NCBI RefSeq assembly: GCF_002836515.1
Contig: NZ_PJBC01000004.1
Coordinates: 1-64,000 of the forward strand
From: Pseudomonas sp. Choline-02u-1
GTDB taxonomy: Bacteria; Pseudomonadota; Gammaproteobacteria; Pseudomonadales; Pseudomonadaceae
Length of the DNA: 64,000 nt
Direction of reading: 5' to 3'
Part shown: positions 1 through 7,891 of the stretch, piece after piece
Position numbering within the stretch: the stretch's first letter is position 1
How the letters are laid out: each line of letters starts with the position of its first letter
Position numbers and translations under genes: made by a program
The notes under the pieces: generated by a model
Database searches by the model: none
The model's input: only the letters and a program-made list of their open reading frames with translations
What the model was told of the DNA's origin: nothing

Positions 1-160
1 GACTCTCCAGATCAAAATCCGGGTGCTCGCTGACCAGTTCAATATCGATGCGGTAGAGGGTGCTGATCGCTTCGGTGCCGCTGAAAGCCAGTACCTGGAA
101 GTCGTGACGGATAGCAGGAATCTGCAACACAAAATGCGCTGCTTTGGTGGACGGAAACAT
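1..160 (-). CDS. vgrG: VgrG N-terminus (type VI secretion spike), partial at window edge
   Basis: The reverse strand from the ATG at 160 reads 53 codons and runs off the left edge. The peptide begins MFPSTKAAHFVLQIPAIRHD and continues with FSGTEAIS, IDIELVSEHPD and FDLES. These match, in the same order, the start of the complete VgrG at 44068-46083 (FSGREAIS, FELELVSERPD, LDLES), the gp27-like N-terminal domain. VgrG trimers form the puncturing tip of the type VI secretion system. A strong Shine-Dalgarno (AAGGA) lies about 6 bases before the ATG and supports this start. No T6SS structural gene lies nearby in the window, so this looks like an orphan vgrG cassette whose cargo would lie to the left. 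Confidence 0.85.
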   Translation of the reverse strand, partial: MFPSTKAAHFVLQIPAIRHDFQVLAFSGTEAISTLYRIDIELVSEHPDFDLES

Positions 161-329
161 ACGCTTGTCCTTAAGCAAAGAGGAAAAGAGCGATGTGGAA
201 ACCGTCCCTGGTCTGTGCTCGCGAGAACTGCCGGGCACGCTATCAAGGTGAAAAAAGGATTGATGTAGGGTGCTTCCTCAAAGTCGGAAGGAAACTTCCC
301 TCACGAACTCGGCCATTCAACAGGCACAA

Positions 330-357
330 AAAAACCGACATCACTGTCGGTTTTTTG
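330..357 (-). terminator. Rho-independent terminator (bidirectional)
   Basis: CCGACA at 335-340 pairs with TGTCGG at 345-350 across a 4-base loop, with an A-tract before and a T-tract after, so it can act on both strands. It lies downstream of the minus-strand waaA gene, beyond the inverted repeat at 415-499. The rest of 161-414 shows no convincing gene. Confidence 0.8.
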
Positions 358-414
358 TGGATCACTGCGCCGGCGGCCAAGGCGCAGTTGAAAGCCCGGC
401 CTTAGGCTTTAAAA

Positions 415-499
415 AGCAAAAGATCGCAGCATGCCGCAGCTCCTGCAGTCAGGAAGGCATTTCTCCTGTAGAAGCTGCGGCACGCTGCGATCTTTTTGC
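415..499. repeat. Long inverted repeat, AGATCGCAGC family, copy 1
   Basis: The left arm (415-446, AGCAAAAGATCGCAGC then a diverged tail) pairs with the right arm (about 467-499, ending GCTGCGATCTTTTTGCT). The right arm abuts the waaA stop codon at 500-502. The arm shares the AGATCGCAGC core with seven other copies in this window. It can fold into a long hairpin and probably helps end the waaA transcript. Confidence 0.75.
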
Positions 500-1774
500 T
501 TACTTGATCAATCTACCCAAACCATCCAGCAGCCGCTGCAACGCGCCCTGATTGCGCCGCATCACCGCCAGCCCCGCCTCGGCCATGCGCTGCGCATCAC
601 GCGGCAATTCGAACAAGCGTTGCACTTCAACCGCCAGCCCTTGGGCATCATCCACCTCGGCCAATGCACCGGCCTCGCGCAGTTGCGCGGCGATGTCGAG
701 GAAGTTGAACAGGTGTGGGCCGCTGAGTACCGGTTTCGCCAGCGCGGCGGGTTCGAGCAGGTTGTGCCCGCCATTCGGCACCAGACTGCCGCCGACAAAA
801 GCGCTGTCAGCCAAGGCATAGAGAAACAGCAACTCGCCCATGGTGTCGCCAAGCAGCACGCTCGTCTGCGCAACGACATTGGCCCCGGTCGAGCGACGCA
901 CCGTGGCGAAACCTTCGCGCTGGCACAGGTCGAACACCGAGTTGAAGCGCTCCGGATGGCGTGGCACCAGAATCAACAATGCATCCGGATGATTGGCCAG
1001 CAGGCGACGATGGGCGTCGAGCACTACTTCGTCTTCGCCCTCGTGGGTGCTGGCCGCGATCCACACCGGACGTTCCTGTGCCTGCCATTGGCTACGCAAC
1101 TCGGCTGCGCGTTGCAGCAGTTGCGGGTCGATGGTTAGGTCGAATTTGATCGATCCGGTGACCTCGACGGTTTCAGCCCGCGCGCCGAGATAACGGAAGC
1201 GCTGGGCTTCGGCTTCGGTCTGCACGGCAAACAAACTCATCTCGGCGAGCATTGGCGCAGTGAGTTTGCGCAAGCGACCATAGCCCTTGGCGGAACGCTC
1301 CGACAACCGTCCATTGGCCAGCGCCACCGGAATACCGCGCTTGGCACACTGATGAATGTGGTTGGGCCACAGCTCGGTTTCCATGATCACCGCAAGTTTC
1401 GGCTGCACGCGATCAAGAAAACGCGCCGCCGCACAAGGCAAGTCATACGGCAGATAGCAGTGTTGAATGCGCGCCTCGTTGGCGAACAGTGCCTGAATCC
1501 GCTCCGAACCGGTCGGGGTCATGCAGGTCACGGTGATCGGCAGCGCCGGATAACGCTCCAGCAGCGCGCGGATCATCGGCGCGGCGGCAATGCTTTCGCC
1601 CACCGACACCGCGTGCACCCAGATGCCACCGGACTGCAAGGTCGGCATGCCATAAGTAAAGCGCTCGCCAATGCGTTTGGCATACGCCGGCGCCTTGCGC
1701 GCGCGCAGCCACAGCCGAATCGCCACCAATGGCAGCCCCAGGTAAAACAGCGCGGTGTAGAGAGTTCTATTCAT
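500..1774 (-). CDS. waaA: 3-deoxy-D-manno-octulosonic acid (Kdo) transferase
   Basis: This 424-residue protein transfers Kdo from CMP-Kdo to the lipid A precursor at the cytoplasmic face of the inner membrane, which starts the LPS core. The N-terminus MNRTLYTALFYLGLPLVAI is a membrane anchor. It is followed by the family block around GERFTYGMPTLQSGGIWVHA and the acidic-site segment GESIAAAPMI. Later come METELWPN and, in the C-terminal Rossmann half, GGSLVPNGGHNLLEPAA. An upstream in-frame extension to 1912 is rejected: family members begin at MNRTLY, and the extension would run into the LysR gene. Length fits the family. It is the first of many LPS genes here, but it is separated from the core cluster by five unrelated genes, the same arrangement as PA4988 in P. 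aeruginosa (recalled). Confidence 0.95.
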   Translation of the reverse strand: MNRTLYTALFYLGLPLVAIRLWLRARKAPAYAKRIGERFTYGMPTLQSGGIWVHAVSVGESIAAAPMIRALLERYPALPITVTCMTPTGSERIQALFANEARIQHCYLPYDLPCAAARFLDRVQPKLAVIMETELWPNHIHQCAKRGIPVALANGRLSERSAKGYGRLRKLTAPMLAEMSLFAVQTEAEAQRFRYLGARAETVEVTGSIKFDLTIDPQLLQRAAELRSQWQAQERPVWIAASTHEGEDEVVLDAHRRLLANHPDALLILVPRHPERFNSVFDLCQREGFATVRRSTGANVVAQTSVLLGDTMGELLFLYALADSAFVGGSLVPNGGHNLLEPAALAKPVLSGPHLFNFLDIAAQLREAGALAEVDDAQGLAVEVQRLFELPRDAQRMAEAGLAVMRRNQGALQRLLDGLGRLIK

Positions 1775-1785
1775 GGCGGCGGAGT

Positions 1786-2682
1786 TTATCGGCTTTTGTC
1801 GCCGATCGCCCGCAAGTGCACGGCAAAACGTTCCGCCAGCCAGTGCGCGGCCGGGCCGAGCGGTTCGTCGCGACGCCAGACCAATTCCACCACCAGTGCC
1901 GGCGGCGTCCATTCGCTGTCGAGCTCAACCATCTGGCCCTGATACGCCGAGTACTGTACAACGTGGCGCGGTAACCACGCCCAGCCGAGATCGCGCACCA
2001 GCCATTCGGACATCACGTAAAAACTGTCGGCGCGCCACACCTGCGGGCTGGCCGGCTCGTTGCCGGGGTAGACGCTGGTCTGCGTCGACATCAGCAGTTG
2101 TCGGTGTTGCGCCAGTTGCTGACAGGTCACGTAGGGCAACTTGGCCAACGGGTGATTGACGCCGCACACCGTTACCATTTCGACGCTGCCGAGCACGCGG
2201 CGCTCAAGCGCCTCGGGGATTTCATCGTGGTAGAACAGCAGGCCGAGGTCGGCGCGACGCTCGACCAGCTTGCGCGCAACTTCGCCCTGGGCGGCGCTGG
2301 TCAGTTGCACTTCCAGGCTGGGAAACTGCTCGGCCAGTTCGCCGAAACTTTCCACCAGCGCCTGATAGGGCATCGCCTCGTCCTGCGCCACACGCAGCTG
2401 CGCCTCCTGGCCGCGCAGCATGGCCATGGCGCGGCCGTTGAGGCGCTCGCACTGGCGCAGCACTTCCCGCGCTTCTTCCAGCAAGGCCTCGCCCGCCTCG
2501 GTCAGACTTGGCTGGCGACCGCTGCTGCGTTCGAACAGGCTCACGCCCAAATCCTCTTCGAGCATCGCAACAGCACTGCTGATCGCCGATTGCGCCTTGC
2601 GTTGTCGGCGCGCCACGGCGGAGAAAGACCGCTGTTCAGCGACATCGACAAATACCCGTAGCTGCTCAAGATTCCACTGCAT
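1786..2682 (-). CDS. LysR-family transcriptional regulator
   Basis: The protein has 298 residues. The N-terminal winged helix-turn-helix (MQWNLEQLRVFVDVAEQRSF, then AQSAISSAVAMLEEDLGVSL) and the FERSSGRQPSLTEAG segment are typical of LysR regulators. A periplasmic-binding-protein-like effector domain follows from about residue 90. It is transcribed away from the SMR efflux gene at 2790, and a perfect 8-base inverted repeat (2694-2716) lies between them. By the usual LysR layout it probably controls that gene and itself. The inducer cannot be read from the sequence. Its stop lies 11 bp before the waaA start, so it may share a transcript with waaA. Confidence 0.9.
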   Translation of the reverse strand: MQWNLEQLRVFVDVAEQRSFSAVARRQRKAQSAISSAVAMLEEDLGVSLFERSSGRQPSLTEAGEALLEEAREVLRQCERLNGRAMAMLRGQEAQLRVAQDEAMPYQALVESFGELAEQFPSLEVQLTSAAQGEVARKLVERRADLGLLFYHDEIPEALERRVLGSVEMVTVCGVNHPLAKLPYVTCQQLAQHRQLLMSTQTSVYPGNEPASPQVWRADSFYVMSEWLVRDLGWAWLPRHVVQYSAYQGQMVELDSEWTPPALVVELVWRRDEPLGPAAHWLAERFAVHLRAIGDKSR

Positions 2683-2693
2683 ATGGATTTCCC

Positions 2694-2716
2694 ACCTATC
2701 TATGGATCAGATAGGT
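2694..2716. promoter_or_regulatory. Candidate LysR operator between regulator and SMR gene
   Basis: ACCTATCT (2694-2701) and AGATAGGT (2709-2716) form a perfect inverted repeat with a 7-base spacer. It contains ATC-N9-GAT, which fits the T-N11-A pattern of LysR sites. It starts 12 bases upstream of the regulator's ATG and about 75 bases upstream of the SMR start. Binding is inferred, not shown. Confidence 0.6.
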
Positions 2717-2789
2717 AATGACTTTACCCCATCTGAGCAATCACTAGAATGTCACCTCAGCAAGCAACGATTTATTTGAGGATCGAACC

Positions 2790-3122
2790 ATGAACGCCTA
2801 CGTCTATCTGGCCATCGCCATCTGCGCCGAAGTGATCGCCACCGTTTCGATGAAAGCGGTCAAGGGCTTCAGCACGCCACTGCCACTGGTGCTGATCATC
2901 GTCGGTTACGGCATCGCGTTCTGGATGCTGACGCTGGTCGTGCGCACCGTGCCGGTGGGCGTTGCCTACGCTGTCTGGGCGGGGATGGGCATCGTGATGG
3001 TCAGCGTCGCGGCGCTGTTTCTGTACGGGCAGAAACTGGATATCCCGGCGATGCTGGGGATGGCGCTGATCGTGCTGGGCGTGGTGGTGATTCAGCTGTT
3101 CTCGAAAACTGCCGGGCACTAA
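2790..3122 (+). CDS. Small multidrug resistance (EmrE/SugE-type) efflux protein
   Basis: This is a 110-residue membrane protein with four hydrophobic helices, the standard SMR length. The essential membrane-embedded glutamate is present as Glu14 (ICAEVIATVSMKA). The conserved Trp63 motif is present in VGVAYAVWAGMGIV. SMR proteins are antiparallel dimers that exchange protons for quaternary ammonium or other cationic compounds, or for guanidinium in some subtypes. Which subtype this is cannot be settled by eye. A Shine-Dalgarno TGAGGA precedes the ATG. The divergent LysR gene and the inverted repeat between them suggest inducible expression. Confidence 0.9.
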   Translation: MNAYVYLAIAICAEVIATVSMKAVKGFSTPLPLVLIIVGYGIAFWMLTLVVRTVPVGVAYAVWAGMGIVMVSVAALFLYGQKLDIPAMLGMALIVLGVVVIQLFSKTAGH

Positions 3123-3140
3123 AGAAAAAACACGTCCCCC

Positions 3141-3215
3141 TGTGGGAGCGAGCGAACGCGGTGTGTAAGGCAACAGATACATCGACTGACACGCCCGAGC
3201 AAGCTCGCTCCCACA
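3141..3215. repeat. REPIN-like inverted pair, TGTGGGAGCGAGC family
   Basis: TGTGGGAGCGAGC at 3141 and its inverted partner GCTCGCTCCCACA ending at 3215 flank about 45 variable bases. This is the layout of REP doublets in the P. fluorescens group. It lies 18 bases after the SMR stop codon and before the next gene at 3309. Similar arms occur at 27463-27551 and 46250-46333. Confidence 0.8.
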
Positions 3216-3308
3216 TTGGTTTTGTATCTGCCCGGTTGATTTTCGACAAATCCGCCCCTTTCCCGAGTCTGTATACTGCGCCCTCGTCTTGAACACTGAG
3301 GTCGCTGC

Positions 3309-4484
3309 ATGCCATCCGTTATTTCCACCGACGTTCTGATTGTCGGCGCTGGTGTCGCCGGCCTCTGGCTGAATGCGCGCCTGCGCCGCCAGGGTTTTTC
3401 GACCGTGCTGGTGGAAAGCGCCAGCCTCGGTGGCGGGCAGAGCATGAAGTCCCAGGGCATCATTCACGGCGGCGCCAAGTACGCGCTGCACGGCGCGCTG
3501 ACCGGTGCTTCGGAAGCGATCGCCGACATGCCACGCCGCTGGCGCGAAGCGCTGGCCGGGACTGGCGAGCTGGATCTGTCCGGCGTACGCCTGCTGTCCG
3601 AAGCGCATTACCTGTGGTCGCCGGGCACGCTGGCCGGCAACCTCACCAGTTTCTTCGCCAGCAAAGCCGTGCGTGGCCGGGTCGATCAGGTCAAGGGCGA
3701 CGAACTGCCGCCAGCCCTGCAGGACAAGCGCTTCAAGGGCAAGGTCTATCGCCTCGCCGAACTGGTGGTGGATGTGCCGAGCCTGATCCAGCGCCTGGCC
3801 GAGCTGGCCGGTGACGGTCTGCTCGCCGGGCAGGTTATCGAACCACTGCTGGAAGCCGGCGTGCTGGTCGGCCTGAAAGTCGACGGCCGTGAGATCCGTG
3901 CCCAGCGCATCGTCCTCAGCGCCGGTGCCGGCACTGCCGAACTGCTCGAAGCCCTGGGCCTGAGCCGTCCGGCCATGCAGCGCCGCCCCCTGCACATGAT
4001 CCTCGCCAAAGGCCCCGGCTTGAAACCGCTGTACGCGCACTGCCTGGGCGGCGGCACCAAGCCGCGCATCACCGTGACCACGCACCCGGCGGCTGATGGC
4101 CAGTGGGTCTGGTACATGGGCGGTGACATCGCCGAAAGCGAAGGCGTCGCTCGCGAGCCGGCCGAACAGATCGCCACCGCGCAAAAGGAAGTCGCGCAAC
4201 TGTTGCCATGGATCGACCTAAGCACCACGCAATGGGCAACCCTGCGCGTCGATCGCGCCGAGCCGTTGCAGACCGGCCTGACCCGTCCGGACAACGCGTT
4301 CCTCGCCGAGGAAGGTCGCTTGCTCGTCGGCTGGCCGACCAAACTGGCGCTGGCGCCAGACTTCGCCGACCGCGTCATCGCTTCGCTGCAGCGTGACGGC
4401 ATCCAGCCGCAAGCGACCGAGCCGCTGCCGCCGCTGCCGAAACCGCCACTTGGCGTACCCGCCTGGGAGCAACTGCTGCCATGA
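3309..4484 (+). CDS. FAD-dependent oxidoreductase (DAO/GlpD-like)
   Basis: The 391-residue protein starts with a dinucleotide-binding fold: VLIVGAGVAGLWLNARLRRQ with the GxGxxG pattern and an acidic residue closing the second strand (VLVES). A central region contains QGIIHGGAKYALHG, and RLAELVVDVPSLIQRL lies near the substrate domain. The fold matches the D-amino-acid oxidase / glycerol-3-phosphate dehydrogenase superfamily. The substrate is not evident. It overlaps the following aldo/keto reductase by 4 bases (ATGA), so the two are very likely translationally coupled. Both are recalled as PA4991-PA4992 homologues. Confidence 0.85.
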   Translation: MPSVISTDVLIVGAGVAGLWLNARLRRQGFSTVLVESASLGGGQSMKSQGIIHGGAKYALHGALTGASEAIADMPRRWREALAGTGELDLSGVRLLSEAHYLWSPGTLAGNLTSFFASKAVRGRVDQVKGDELPPALQDKRFKGKVYRLAELVVDVPSLIQRLAELAGDGLLAGQVIEPLLEAGVLVGLKVDGREIRAQRIVLSAGAGTAELLEALGLSRPAMQRRPLHMILAKGPGLKPLYAHCLGGGTKPRITVTTHPAADGQWVWYMGGDIAESEGVAREPAEQIATAQKEVAQLLPWIDLSTTQWATLRVDRAEPLQTGLTRPDNAFLAEEGRLLVGWPTKLALAPDFADRVIASLQRDGIQPQATEPLPPLPKPPLGVPAWEQLLP

Positions 4485-5293
4485 CCATCGCCACTCTGCA
4501 CGAACTGCATCGCCCGCTGGGCAACACCGGTCTGAGGGTTTCGCCGCTGGGTCTGGGCACAGTCAAACTCGGCCGCGACCAAGGCGTGAAATACCCTAAC
4601 GGCTTTCAGATTCCCGGCGACGACGAGGCGCGCATGCTGCTGCGCCAGGCGCGGGATCTGGGCATCAACCTGATCGACACCGCGCCGGCCTATGGTCGCA
4701 GCGAAGAACGCCTCGGCCCGCTGCTGCGCGGCCAGCGTCAGGACTGGGTGATCGTCAGCAAGGTCGGCGAAGAGTTTACCGACGGCGTGTCGCACCATGA
4801 CTTCAGCGCCGCGCACACGCGGATGTCGGTCGAGCGCAGCCTGCAACGTCTGGAAACGGATTTTATCGATCTGGTTCTCGTGCACTCCGACGGCAACGAC
4901 ATGGCGATCCTCGAGCACGAAGAGGTCTACGCCACCCTCGCGGCGCTGAAGGCCGAGGGCAAGATTCGCGGCTTCGGTTTCTCCGGCAAAACCGTCGAAG
5001 GCGGCTTGAAAGCGCTGGAGCACGGCGACTGCGCGATGGTCACCTACAATCTGAACGAACAAAACGAAAAGGCGGTCATTGACTATGCTGCTGCCCACGG
5101 CAAAGCCATTCTGGTGAAAAAAGCCCTGGCCAGCGGTCATGTCTGTCTGAGTCCGGGAGTCGATCCGGTGCGCGCCAGCTTCGAGTTGCTGTTCACTCAG
5201 CCCGGTGTCGCCAGTGCTATTGTCGGCACCATCAATCCGCTGCACCTCGCCCATAACGTAGCGACCGTTGCCAAGGTACTGCGTAATCACTGA
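4481..5293 (+). CDS. Aldo/keto reductase
   Basis: The protein has 270 residues. The family signature is clear: an early GNTGLRVSPLGLGTVKLGRD, then NLIDTAPAYGRSEERLGPLL, which carries the conserved Asp and the catalytic Tyr, and VIVSKVGEEF with the catalytic Lys. The VHSDG segment and a C-terminal cofactor region (ASAIVGTINPLHL) follow. It would reduce a carbonyl, or oxidise an alcohol, using NADP(H) on a (beta/alpha)8 barrel. Its start overlaps the stop of the FAD oxidoreductase, and the next gene follows after 32 bp behind its own Shine-Dalgarno. The physiological substrate is unknown. Confidence 0.9.
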   Translation: MTIATLHELHRPLGNTGLRVSPLGLGTVKLGRDQGVKYPNGFQIPGDDEARMLLRQARDLGINLIDTAPAYGRSEERLGPLLRGQRQDWVIVSKVGEEFTDGVSHHDFSAAHTRMSVERSLQRLETDFIDLVLVHSDGNDMAILEHEEVYATLAALKAEGKIRGFGFSGKTVEGGLKALEHGDCAMVTYNLNEQNEKAVIDYAAAHGKAILVKKALASGHVCLSPGVDPVRASFELLFTQPGVASAIVGTINPLHLAHNVATVAKVLRNH

Positions 5294-5325
5294 CGCCGCC
5301 CCGCGGCCTTAAGCCAGGAGCCGAT

Positions 5326-6294
5326 ATGCCGCGCACGCTGATCCGCAAGAACCCGAGCAACTTCAAGACACTGCCGCTGTTCGTCGAAGCCACGCCTGAT
5401 GGCCTGAGCTACCAGAGCGTCGGCATGCCGCTGAATTTCGCCCAGACCCTGCAACGGCGCAAACCGGTCAGCGTCGCCGACAGCGAACGCTTTGCCCTGG
5501 AACTGGCCAACCTCGGCGTTTCCGTGCGCCTGACCCTGCACTGGCAGAACCGCGATTACTGGGTGCTGGTACGCCAGCGTCGGCAGGATCGCGGCGATGT
5601 GGTGCTGAAGCTGATTTCCGGCTATGTGCCGGCCCACGAACTGAACATTCCGCTGCATACGGCAATTCAGGAAATTGCCGAAGAGTGTTTGCTGGAAACG
5701 CCGGAAGGCTGGCTTGGCGGGCGCTTCAACGACACCTGGCTGCCAGCGCCCTATTCCGCCGCGCTGCATTACCGCGAGGCGTTGCCGTTTCGCCTGACGC
5801 CGCTGTCCGGTTCGGCGCGCCCGGTGCGCTGCGCCAACCTGCAATTGTTGGAGCGGCCACGGGCCTACGTGCATTTGCCGACGGCGTCATTGCAATTGAT
5901 CTATGACCTGCGCCTGGACGTACCCAAGGAAGCCAAATCCCTGAGCCTGTTTCATGTCGACGAGCGTCTGGAAGGCGATCAACTCGTCGCGCGGCTTGAT
6001 CGCAAACGGCCTGATCTGTACTTGATGCCATTGCATGACGGTCAGCCGCTGCCTGAACTGTATACCCTGAAAAAGGATCAACTGTATCCGGCGAGTACCC
6101 GCGGTCTGTACCTGGCTGAAAGCTTTGCCCGACAGGAAGGCTGGCTGGTGCGCGATGAGCGGATTCGCTGGAAGGACTGGTTGCGTCAACAGGGTCTGAC
6201 GCCACCGGACAAGGCCACCGGACTGGCACGCCTGCGCGGCAAGGCGAGGCAGCTGCTGAAGAAAATCGTGCCGCGCAAGAAAGTGAATTCCTGA
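5326..6294 (+). CDS. Conserved Pseudomonas protein, function unknown (PA4993-like)
   Basis: This 322-residue soluble protein starts at an ATG preceded by CAGGAG. I recall relatives labelled 'metal ABC transporter ATPase', but no Walker A, Walker B or ABC signature is visible, so that label is not supported. Around residues 100-125 the stretch GYVPAHE ... QEIAEECLLETPEGW resembles a Nudix box with a two-residue insertion (G-x5-E-x9-QEIxEE). The C-terminus is very basic (KARQLLKKIVPRKK). It probably belongs to the operon of the two oxidoreductases upstream and ends before the inverted repeat at 6299. Function is not assigned. Confidence 0.75.
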   Translation: MPRTLIRKNPSNFKTLPLFVEATPDGLSYQSVGMPLNFAQTLQRRKPVSVADSERFALELANLGVSVRLTLHWQNRDYWVLVRQRRQDRGDVVLKLISGYVPAHELNIPLHTAIQEIAEECLLETPEGWLGGRFNDTWLPAPYSAALHYREALPFRLTPLSGSARPVRCANLQLLERPRAYVHLPTASLQLIYDLRLDVPKEAKSLSLFHVDERLEGDQLVARLDRKRPDLYLMPLHDGQPLPELYTLKKDQLYPASTRGLYLAESFARQEGWLVRDERIRWKDWLRQQGLTPPDKATGLARLRGKARQLLKKIVPRKKVNS

Positions 6295-6298
6295 AAGC

Positions 6299-6366
6299 AA
6301 AAGATCGCAGCCTGCGTCAGCGCCTGCACAATTCTGTTCAGACGCTGGCGCAGGCTGCGATCTCTT
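6299..6366. repeat. Long inverted repeat, AGATCGCAGC family, copy 2
   Basis: A 25-base arm at 6302-6326 (AGATCGCAGCCTGCG...) pairs with 6339-6363 except at two positions that can still form G-U pairs in RNA. It sits between the convergent stop codons of the gene ending at 6294 and hldE ending at 6371, so it can terminate both transcripts. Confidence 0.8.
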
Positions 6367-6370
6367 GAGC

Positions 6371-7792
6371 TTATTGGCCGCGGATCTTTTCCACGATTGC
6401 TGTCGTCGAGCTGTTCTCCACCAGCCCCAGCACTTTCACCGTGCCGCCATAGGCGGTGACGATATCCGCACCGACTACCTGATCGATGCCGTAATCGCCA
6501 CCCTTGACCAACACGTCCGGCTTGACCTCGCGCAGCAGGTTTTCCGGCGTGCCTTCAGAGAAGCTGATCACCCAGTCCACAGCGCCGAGACCGGCGAGTA
6601 CCGCCATACGCCGGTCAACGCTGTTGATCGGCCGGCCCGGGCCTTTCAAGCGGCTGACCGAGGCGTCATCGTTGACCGCCACGATCAGACGATCGCCCTG
6701 CGCCCGCGCCTGTTCCAGATAGGTGACATGGCCGGCATGCAGGATATCGAAGCAGCCATTGGTGAAGACAATTCGCTCGTTGTGCGCGCGGGCATCGTCA
6801 ACCGCCAGCAGCAGTTGCTCAAGACCCAGCACGCCTCGCTCCGAACCTTCCTCGCGCTGAATGGCGCGGCGCAGCTCCGGGGCGCTGATCGCTGCTGTAC
6901 CGAGCTTGCCGACGACGATGCCTGCGGCCAGATTGGCCAGCGCGACAGCGTGCGGCAGTTCTTCGCCAGCGGCGATGGCTGCTGCCAGGGTCGAAATCAC
7001 TGTATCGCCGGCGCCGGTCACATCGAACACTTCACGGGCGCGGGCCGGCAGATGCAACGCCGGATGATCCGGACGCAACAAGGTCATGCCGTGTTCGCCA
7101 CGGGTCACCAGCAACGCGCCGAGGTCGAGCTCCTGCATCAGCACGGCGCCTTTGCTTACAAGCTCGTGCTCGTCGGCGCAACCGCCGACGATGGTTTCGA
7201 ACTCGCTGAGGTTCGGCGTGATCAGGCTGGCACCGCGGTAAATCGAAAAGTCCTTGCCCTTGGGATCGGCCAGCACCGGAATGCCTTTGGCACGGGCGGC
7301 CTGGATCAGGGTCTGGTGATTTTTCAGCGCACCTTTGCCGTAATCCGACAACACCAGCACTTTGATGCCTTCCAGCAGCTCGTCGACCTGCGCGGCCAAG
7401 GCCAGCGCATCGGTGGCGAACACCTCTTCGAAATCGATACGCAGCAGTTGCTGGTGCCGGCTCATGACCCGCAGTTTGACGATGGTCGGCTGATGAGCGA
7501 TGCGCTGAAACAAGGCGCGAACGCCAGCACCTTTGAGACTGTTGCTCAGGCTGTCGGCGGCTTCGTCATCACCGGTTACGCCCACCAGCGATGCCGGTGC
7601 ACCCAGCGCGGCAATGTTCAGCGCCACGTTGGCGGCGCCGCCCGGGCGATCCTCGATCTGCTCGACCTTGACCACCGGCACCGGTGCTTCGGGGGAAATC
7701 CGTGAGGTTCCGCCATGCCAGTAACGGTCGAGCATGACATCGCCGACCACCAAGACAGGGGCTTGATCGAATCGCGGCATCGACAATTTCAT
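6371..7792 (-). CDS. hldE: Bifunctional heptose-7-phosphate kinase / heptose-1-phosphate adenylyltransferase
   Basis: This 473-474-residue two-domain enzyme makes ADP-heptose for the LPS inner core. The N-terminal PfkB-type kinase (about 1-320) shows VGDVMLDRYWHGGTSRISPE, PGGAANVALNIAALG and the catalytic segment VFDVTGAGDTVISTLA. The C-terminal nucleotidyltransferase (about 340-474) carries FTNGCFDILHAGHVTYLEQA with the HxGH motif. The start is placed at the internal MKLSMPRFDQ, matching known HldE proteins, rather than at the ATG 18 bases earlier. Downstream of msbA and waaL on the same strand. Confidence 0.95.
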   Translation of the reverse strand: MKLSMPRFDQAPVLVVGDVMLDRYWHGGTSRISPEAPVPVVKVEQIEDRPGGAANVALNIAALGAPASLVGVTGDDEAADSLSNSLKGAGVRALFQRIAHQPTIVKLRVMSRHQQLLRIDFEEVFATDALALAAQVDELLEGIKVLVLSDYGKGALKNHQTLIQAARAKGIPVLADPKGKDFSIYRGASLITPNLSEFETIVGGCADEHELVSKGAVLMQELDLGALLVTRGEHGMTLLRPDHPALHLPARAREVFDVTGAGDTVISTLAAAIAAGEELPHAVALANLAAGIVVGKLGTAAISAPELRRAIQREEGSERGVLGLEQLLLAVDDARAHNERIVFTNGCFDILHAGHVTYLEQARAQGDRLIVAVNDDASVSRLKGPGRPINSVDRRMAVLAGLGAVDWVISFSEGTPENLLREVKPDVLVKGGDYGIDQVVGADIVTAYGGTVKVLGLVENSSTTAIVEKIRGQ

Positions 7793-7891
7793 GGAGCAAC
7801 CCACATACAAAATGAACAGGGGCGCGATATTAACAGGATCGCGCGCGCCGGGAATACACGCGGGTGAGGCAGGCTCACCCTTGTCTGCAGA

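Noticed and set aside
23..551. Short plus-strand open frames at the left end
   Set aside because: The first overlaps the real vgrG start on the minus strand; the others run through a terminator and an inverted repeat.
3746..5290. Open frame of 514 codons antisense to the FAD oxidoreductase and aldo/keto reductase
   Set aside because: Spans two real, well-recognised genes on the other strand and has no credible start signal.
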